Assembly (NCBI GenBank): GCA_942159475.1
Contig: OW804097.1
Coordinates: 117,402,789-117,466,788 of the forward strand
Direction of reading: 5' to 3'
Origin: Sthenelais limicola
Lineage: Eukaryota > Annelida > Polychaeta > Phyllodocida > Sigalionidae
Length of the DNA stretch: 64,000 nt
How positions within the stretch are numbered: position 1 is the stretch's first letter; each line of letters opens with the position of its first letter. The notes beneath the pieces are model-generated. The model was not told the origin of the DNA. It was given only the letters and a program-made list of their open reading frames with translations, and did not search any database. Shown here one piece after another: positions 12,201-21,200 of this stretch. Both the position numbers and the translations under genes were made by a program.

Positions 12201-15200
12201 GAGAACATAAAGAATAGTGGATTGGATTTTGTCCTCCACTTTATTGGTGATTATATAGATATAGGTGATTATATATGTATTGGGGATTATATATGATTAC
12301 ATTGGTAACCTTACATATGGGCACATAGGTGGGGGGCCTATATTAATACCTAGTACTTGCATTTAAGGCATGAAATGCAACAATCGGATAAACCAACTTC
12401 TACTTGAAGAAGAAATAGATAATGTTGACAGAAGACCTTGCATCCTACAGGGAAATTGGTATTCAATGTCTGCAGCGGCGCCCTAATTAGCTAGATATTA
12501 ATAAGGCAATGAATAATTAAGGTTATTTATTGTTGGTAGGTGTGACTGGGAATGAGGAGCCATGGAGAATGTGCATTACAGACACAGACAGAGTCCTGGG
12601 TATGGCACTGGGAGCCATGTTTGTAAGAGAGGCCTTCCAGGGGAACAGCAAAGACAAGGTGAATGATCACATTTGGCATCGCCATAGTACCGTTTTATTA
12701 CCTTTGTTATGTCATGCATGTATCAGACATGTGTGATGTGTTTTAGGGAAATGAGTCACAAGTCGCAAAATTGATATTTCTCAACGTGTTTTTTTCAAAA
12801 GATCTTTTAATTGAAATATTCGGATGTTTAGAGGGTTTAGGACTTAAAGTCATATGAATGCATGTAACAAACTTCAGGACACTACACTGTATCAAATATA
12901 TCCTTGCGTTTTGAAGGCCTTTGTATGGAGTATATTTATAATTACCCATCCAGAAACATTGCAAATTTCACTAGACCTCTTAATTGAAAAGTTCTAAATC
13001 TTGAGGGAGTTTAGCCCTTGTAGTCATATGAATCTATATACCAAATTTCAGGACATTGTATTACATATATTCTTGTGTTTTGAAGGCCTTCATATGGAGT
13101 ATATTTAGCTACTTCACCCAGAAATATTGCAAACTTTTTTTCAAAAATAAAGATATCAAACTTAAAATATAGAAATACTTATTAGGTGTCCTATAGTGTT
13201 TACTATCATTGGAATCGCCTTGATCTCCTCTTTACAGATATGGTGATATCGCAAAATCCATATTCTGCGACTTATGACTAATTTTCCTAAAACGGATCAC
13301 ATATGTATAAGGAATAAGTAGTCCTAAGTAATTTATATAATAATTCATGTGTGTGTTGGATAGCTGTAAATAGCTGTTCATTCATTGGGGCCTATCTGAA
13401 TATTGAAAAGATAAACGACTGAAACGTCATTTTTTCATTTTGATTCTTATGAATATAGACCCAATGCTTAACTAGCTTAAGTTATATTTATTCAGTCCAG
13501 CATTAATTCCAGTAGATGTTATTCTCAGCTCACCCCCATACAAGAATTATAACATTGTTATAAAGATATATATCTGTATATATTTAGGTTTTTTGATTGA
13601 AAATGATACAGAAATATTTGTTTGCATTTAAACACATGGGTCAGATTTTCAGAAAATGTACAATTCAACTTCGCCAATCTTCTCAAATAACACAAATTTC
13701 AGACGAAAATAAAGTTCAAAATACAGTTCAACTTAACCAAACAGATTGCTAGAATCAATACAATGCCGAATATTTTCGAATTTACCTAGTATTGACCAAA
13801 TTGCAGCCTAATTTAGCAGAATTTACTAAATGTGTACAGCTGCCAAATGTACATTTTCTGAAAATCTGACCCATATAATAGAATCATGTATATGTACATG
13901 TATATATACAGAGATACAAAATACAAATCCTTATGCATGCATTAAAACATTAAATACCATATGTTATTACTATATTACTGCATATCATTCGTTAATATCC
14001 ATTATTCCCACTACTAGGCTGAAGACATGATAACTGACATAAAGGCAGCATTTAAGGGTAATTTACCCCAACTCAGCTGGATGGATCAAGAAACTCGCCA
14101 AGCCGCTCGTGAAAAAGTAAAACTTTGAAATCTGACTGAATTTCCTTAATTTGATATAAATATAGGATGGTGTAGACAATACTAAGAAGCCTTGCATGCA
14201 CATTGATTGTTTGAAACAACATTTTCACAACGAGTTTTATATTATTTCCTTAGGTGAACGCTGTGGTCGACATGATCGGATTCCCTCCATATATTCTTAA
14301 TGCTACACAACTGGATGAAAGATATGTTGGGGTAGGTTTCATACACACTTCACTTTACCAATACATGTGCTCTATAATTCATTACCCTTTATTCTGTCAA
14401 GTCTTATACTTGTGTTTACTGATGTTTCAATTACTTACAATATCAATACATCTCAATATCTAATATTACCAAAAGTGTTCCAGTCATACAGGTCATGATA
14501 TAGTCTATATTATATCTATTAAATATATTATCTAGTACCTTGCATATCTGTAATATTCATTTATTCAGCTCAGCTCAGAATAACAGCTCAGCTTAGAGGC
14601 TGTAACATGTTTTAACTATGAACATAAAGTTCCTTTTGGTTTGCTTTCCAACAATGTTTCTCGGAAGGTTTCTCTGACGCCATTTGTGACCCGTTTTAGG
14701 AAAATGAGTCATAAGTCGCAAAAAATGGATTTTGAGATATCATCATATTTGAAAAGAGGAGATCAAGCCGATTCCAATGATAGTAAACACTAGGATATAT
14801 AATTAGTATTTCGATATTTTATTTTCTGGCTGGGTAATAACCAGTAAATTAACTAAATGTACTCCATACGAAGGCCTTTAAAATGCAATGATATCTTTAA
14901 TACAATGTCCCGCAATTTGTTACACGGATTTATATGACTATAAGTGCTAAACCCTCTAAAAACCAGAACATTCCAATAAAGAGATCTTGTGATAAAATCG
15001 CTTTGAAAAATATCAATTTTGCGACTTGTGACTCATTTTCCTGGAACACATCACATTTGACCATGTTTCATCCGCAACTCCCTGTTCATTCCCATGATAA
15101 TATATGCCTCTTTGTTCTCTTCTCTTAAACAGTTAGTTATAAATGATAACGAATATTTCGAAAACAACATTCGCAATCTACTTCATACGGTAAAGAAAGA

Positions 15201-18200
15201 CTTGGACAAGCTACGTAAACCCCCAGACAAGCTCAGGTGCGTGCATGAAATTCTGCAATTTTGTTTTAATCGAGAAACAGTTTTCCTGATAGATATAAAA
15301 GCGATATATGGGTCAGATTTTCAGACAATGTACAATTGGCAGCTGTACACATTTTGTAAATTCTGCTAAATTAAGCTGCAATTTGGTCAGTACTTGGTAC
15401 ATTCGAGTATATTTGGCATTGCATTGAATCTAGCAATCTGTTTGGTTAGGCTGAACTGTATTTCGAACCTTATTTTTGTCTGAAATTTGGGTTCTTTGAG
15501 AGGATTGGTGAAGGTGAATTGTACATTTTCTGAACATAATGTCTCTTGGCTGAATAAACACATTTAAAACTAACTTAATGTTGATCCTTACAGCTGGAGT
15601 ATGACCCCGCCGACAGTGAATGCTTACTATCAACCAGCCAAAAACGAAATAACTTTCCCTGCTGGAATTCTACAAGCGCCATTTTATGACAGCGATTACC
15701 CTAAGTATGTATATGGCTGACGCCTTGAAGTCGTTAGATTCTATTTACAATTCACAATCTTAATTCAAATGCATGACTAGTTGCTGTGTATGGAAGAACC
15801 AGCCCAGACTCCATTGTAAAAAATAAAGGGCTGGTTCCATTGGTACGGATACGGATCCGTCATGCGGATACGGGAAACTATCTTGGAGTGAACCCATATA
15901 TGTCCAGAATGTAATGACATCACAGAAGGAATCCATACAAATGGGGTACGGATACGAACCCAATTGCTACATGGAGCGATCGGTTTTATCGGATTCGGAG
16001 CGGGACCTGTTGATGCTTACGAATACGCACACATGGAAGCATGACTGTATATTTTAATATGAGCAGATTTTGCCGTATCCGTATCTGTATCCATACCAAT
16101 GGAACCAGCCCTTTATTGAGGATATTCTTGAGAAGAACCCAGACATATATGGGCCCACATTGTCTGCAACTAAATGTTTGTCCTTTTTTTCTAACAAATT
16201 GCACGTATTAATTCACCACTCAGAGCCAATTAAAATACTCAGACAAAATGTATCGGCACTGTCTATACTCAAACTATTTGGAATTGAATCTTACAGACCG
16301 ACCCCCTCTTGTAAATGTCATTTTTATTTTATTATCATTTTCCCAATATGCTCTGAGCTGCAATGTTCATACATTCTGGGGCAAGAATGCATTTTCTAAA
16401 ATTTAGTTACAACCTGAATTTAAGGGTGGTCTCCACTGGCTGCGGTAGACCGTTCTGCGGTAAGCTCTGCGGTAAGCCTTGCGATGATGCTGTGTTGTTG
16501 AGGAGTGGCGAAGTCCTGCCTACATGGATCACTGACCATGTAGGCAGGACCTCGTCATTCCTCTCCACCTACAGAACCAGCACAAACCACCGCAAGGCTT
16601 ACCGCAGAGCTTAACGCAGCCAGTGGAGACCACCCTTTAGGCTGCTTTAACATGCACCTATTGTCCACAAATCCACCATACCATTGTTTGTTCTAATACG
16701 AAGGTCCGTTCCTCTATTTAAGGTCCCTCAACTTCGGCGGCATAGGAGTAGTCATGGGCCATGAACTGACCCATGGTTTTGACGATTCAGGTATATTGAT
16801 AGTATTAAGGGTGGCCTCCACTGGCTGCGGTAAGCTCTGCAGTAAGCTCTGCGGTAAGCCTTGCGATGGTGATGTGGTGTTGAGGATTGGCGAGGACCTG
16901 CCTATATATATGGCCAGTGAACCATGTAGGCAAGGACCTCGTCGTTCCTCACCACCTACAGAACCAGTACCAACCATCGCAAGGCTTGCCATAGAGCTTA
17001 CCGCAGCCAGTGGAGACCACCCTTTACTGTTATACTTAAGTATGTGTGTGAACAAGTCCGGGAAGAAGGAGGGAGAACTGCAACTGTATCTGTAATGTAA
17101 TAGGGTCAGGTCGTCAGAAAATGTACAATTGGTGACTCTACACGTTTAGCAACTTCTGCAATTAAATTAGGCTCGAAGATGATAAATACTATCTATATCA
17201 GATTATATCTATTATTGCCTTGATTCAGAAAATCAGTTCGGGTACCTTAAACTGTATATATATTGAACCTCTTTCTCTTGTCTTAAATGTGAGTTATTTG
17301 AGAGGATTGGTGAAGGCAAAGTGTACATTTGCTGTCGACTTGACCATGGGACAAGCTCGGTAGCAATATTGACCACCTTTCGTGCAGTGTACGAGCCTGG
17401 CTCCATGAACGGTGCCCAATGGCGCAGTACTCAATCCTCTGTTCGTCTTTGCGGGGCTTCTAGTTCACTGCGCTAAACTATAATTATTCAAACACAGTAA
17501 CTCGCCACTGGACGGTGGAACATATCTTTTTGTAACTTCTGTATTTCCATATCCTGACATCTGGCCGTCTCCGTACTAGGGTCAGATTTTCAGAAAATGT
17601 ACAATTCACCTTCACTAATCCTCTCAAATAACCCAAATTTCAGACGAAAATAAAGTTCAAAATAAAGTTCAACCTAACCAAACAGATAGCTAGAATCAAT
17701 GCAATGCCGAATATACTCAAATTTACCTAGTATTGACCAAATTGCAGCCTAATTTAGCAGAATTTTCTCAATGTGTACAGCTGCCAATTGTACATTTTCT
17801 GAAAATCTGACCCACTAAATAGACGTTATAGACTAAATCGTCTACCTCTTGATCATAACCTTTTTGGTTTGTTTTTTAGCACCATACATGTATATTAATC
17901 CGTATCTCCGATTTTTGTTATCCCAGATATAAAGCATTTCAGTGGTACACATTCTTATTATCTGATGATTAATTATAATCTTATTCATATATGTTTTATT
18001 ACAAATTCGATTGGATTAGATTAGATTACAAACTTTCACATATTTTTCATAATGTTTCATTTTGTTTCTTAAAAGGCCGGGAGTACGACAAAAATGGGGT
18101 CTTACGTCCATGGTGGAATAAAACGGTGATTGAAAAGTTTAAAAAACAAGCTCAGTGCATTGTTGACCAATACAACGCGTATAAAGTCAATGGCGAAAAC

Positions 18201-21200
18201 GTAAGTATATAGTGATGTTATATGATACGAGTAGCTATATTTTATCTTTTTAATTCGTTTTTATTCAGGTTACAGAGCAAATTAGGCCTATACATCAGTA
18301 TAAAGGGCCTAGTCCACTAAGCCGATTCTCAAGCGATTTTGCGCCGCAGAGGACTCTTTTCCACTACTTTCTGTGAGAATCGCATGGGAATCGGCTTAGT
18401 GGACTAGGCCTCAAAAAGAAAAAGGTGTCGAAAATATAAACATAAACATTTAAGTTTAAATATAACGCACATCACCAAAGCTCTGTACACGATCCAATAG
18501 TATATTATTATATTATTTTAAATCATTATAGTATATTGATGGTAAGATGAAAACAGAATACATATTGCATTCATTCACCCAGTATTAATGTATGATCATG
18601 TTGACATGATGTGCATGGACTTGATTGACCTAATGTTTGGCATCCATTAATGTTTCAGGTGCGCGGGAAACAGACATTAGGGGAAAGCATCGCTGATAAT
18701 GGAGGCTTAAAAGCTTCATATATGGTGAGATATTGTTAGGCATTCTGCTGACATATAGATAAGTATGTAGAGGTATAACTCTGGTGACATAAATACATGT
18801 TAACTAACGAGTTGGTTGAAGGAGCGTGAATATTGCACGAGTTGCGTAGCAACGAGTGCAATATTCTAAGCGACTGAAACTGATTTATTATACATGCTTT
18901 TAATCATGAAAATAGAAAAAAAAATCGAGTCATAAATTTGAATTTTACCGGTAATCTTAGAAAAAAAACCCAGATTGGTTGCCATGACAACCCCACGTAA
19001 ATCACTAGTGAAATACGCACTATGCGTAAATCACTCTAGATACGTTGTTTTCAGAGCAATGCGTGTATAATAAAGATGAGTGTGTGGAGGTATAACTCTT
19101 CACGGCCTGGATTTGCTGTTGGCATATTTCAAACATATGCCAGCAATTTAGTTTTTTCTCCAAGCATGATGCTGCATGGTCTAAAAACATAAATTTATAT
19201 CCTCCGATACAAAAATCAGCGGCAGTTGGCTAGCCCATATTGCTGTATCTATGTCACCTGAAAATACAGGGTGGTCATTGGTCTATCAAGACTAAAACGA
19301 ATTACTTTTCAATCCACTTGCAGTCCTACGTATTACCGCGTTTCACCAACCAAATTTGGTTGATAAATTGGTATGCGGTAAGAAGGGACCATAGAGTGGC
19401 CGGTGCCTCGCCCGCTCTTAACCACTGACACATGTTTGGAGCGTGAGGCTCTCTATGAGGGACTAGACAGGCAACATATTAAATTTGAATAAATGCTGGC
19501 TCACACTATTCTGGTATTGAAATAATTCAAAAATATTGAAATATTCATCCTATTCTTTTGTGAATATTGAAGATATAAATTACACACAGATATAAACAGT
19601 GCTTGAAATGGACACTCATAAATATGTGTCATTTCGCAATCCTCCCAAATGCTCAGTTAGTATAGTGCAACTTCAAGAGCCCCAGTCTCAGTAACCCTAC
19701 ACCTTGTGGTGACAGCCCAAGAGATGTTATGGGTAAAACGCGATCAAGCGCGCAGTGGGTATGGGAGATGTGTATCTGGACCCTCCGGTAATACGTAGGA
19801 CTGTTGAATCAACTCTGAAGTTTAGTCGGTTTCTCCATGACATTGTATCTATTTTTTATTGCTGCTCACATTTTAAAATTTGGACTGAATAGCGCTTATT
19901 CGTTAAGTATGCATAATCGGTTCGAAAGATTTTTAATAGTTTTTCTTTATTAGCCTTGGACATTTAATATGATAACAAAAGATGCATAACCGACTAGCTA
20001 GGCGGTTGTATTGCGTCGGCAAATGAAAAAATGTGATCTCAGAATATTACAATATTTTTATTTTTTTAAAACGTTTTTATTTTCACATACACACTGAAAC
20101 ATGGCAGAAAAAACACGTCGCTAACAATAAGCTTTCTTCGAGGTCATCTGCTCTCGATCTATCAGATATTATAGCTATTGTTGATATTGGGGGAGCGGGG
20201 ATATCACGATCGGGGTCCCCTTTGGGACGGTTAAGGGATAATATCTCATGTTGCGTACTACAGGTAAGTTGAAAGGATAACTCGGTAGAGTCGGGTGATT
20301 CCAGGAGGAACTGCAGAACTTAAGCTGAGCGGCTCCTGCCTCCTAGAGTCTCTCTCTCAGGGGTGGGGTAGTGGGCTATATTTTATTGACCAATGGGAGG
20401 GCTCTTTGGAGGCTGTACACAGGGCCACGTCAGCTTGTGAAATACGCGTTAGAGTAAATAGGGTAATTAAGCTTATTAGCATAATGAGCTTTCTTAATAT
20501 TCGTCATTACTCGTATCGAGCACGAGGGTGGGTCAGTCCTGATGCCGAGGAGAATGGCTATTAACACTATGAGCCTTTACAAAGACTACAAAAGCGGTGA
20601 AATCAACATTATATAGAAAAATAGATAAATCAGATGTGAATTAATTTAATCATAGGTAATGGAACGGGATGAGAAGAAAAATAATGAATGATGAAAAATA
20701 CGTGTCTATATTAGTTAATGTTACTTAAGAGGTGAGAGTGGGGCGAGAGGGAGCTGAGCGGTTATTCAATTGCCTTTGTCAAGAAAGAATGTTTTAATTT
20801 GTATTTTGAACATATTATTATCCTGAATGTTACGTAACCTACTTAGACAAAGGTTACAATGGTATAACAGGTACAGAAAAATTCAGTACATTCGTATGGG
20901 TTATAGTAATGTTATACCTCACGAGGGACTGATTAACGCTATACCCTGATTGGTCGCAACCCACCTGCCAATTAGCATGAAAGGATTACACCCAGGTAAT
21001 CCTTTCAGGTAAGCAGGTGTTGGACGCCCATTCAGGTATTTGCCATTACCTTTAAAACCAGGTATATCCATCTTTAAAAGGCAATAAAACAACGTTCATA
21101 CTCTACCGAATTTCACTCCTTTATGTTACATCCATTATAACAATAAATTCATAATAAATTCATTTGCTTTGTTATTTTGCAGGCTTATGACCAGTGGATC

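Noticed and set aside
19380..19440. tRNA gene near 19,420 on the - strand
   Set aside because: Only an A-box-like TCAGTGGTTAAGAG is present; no B box or cloverleaf at the expected distance.
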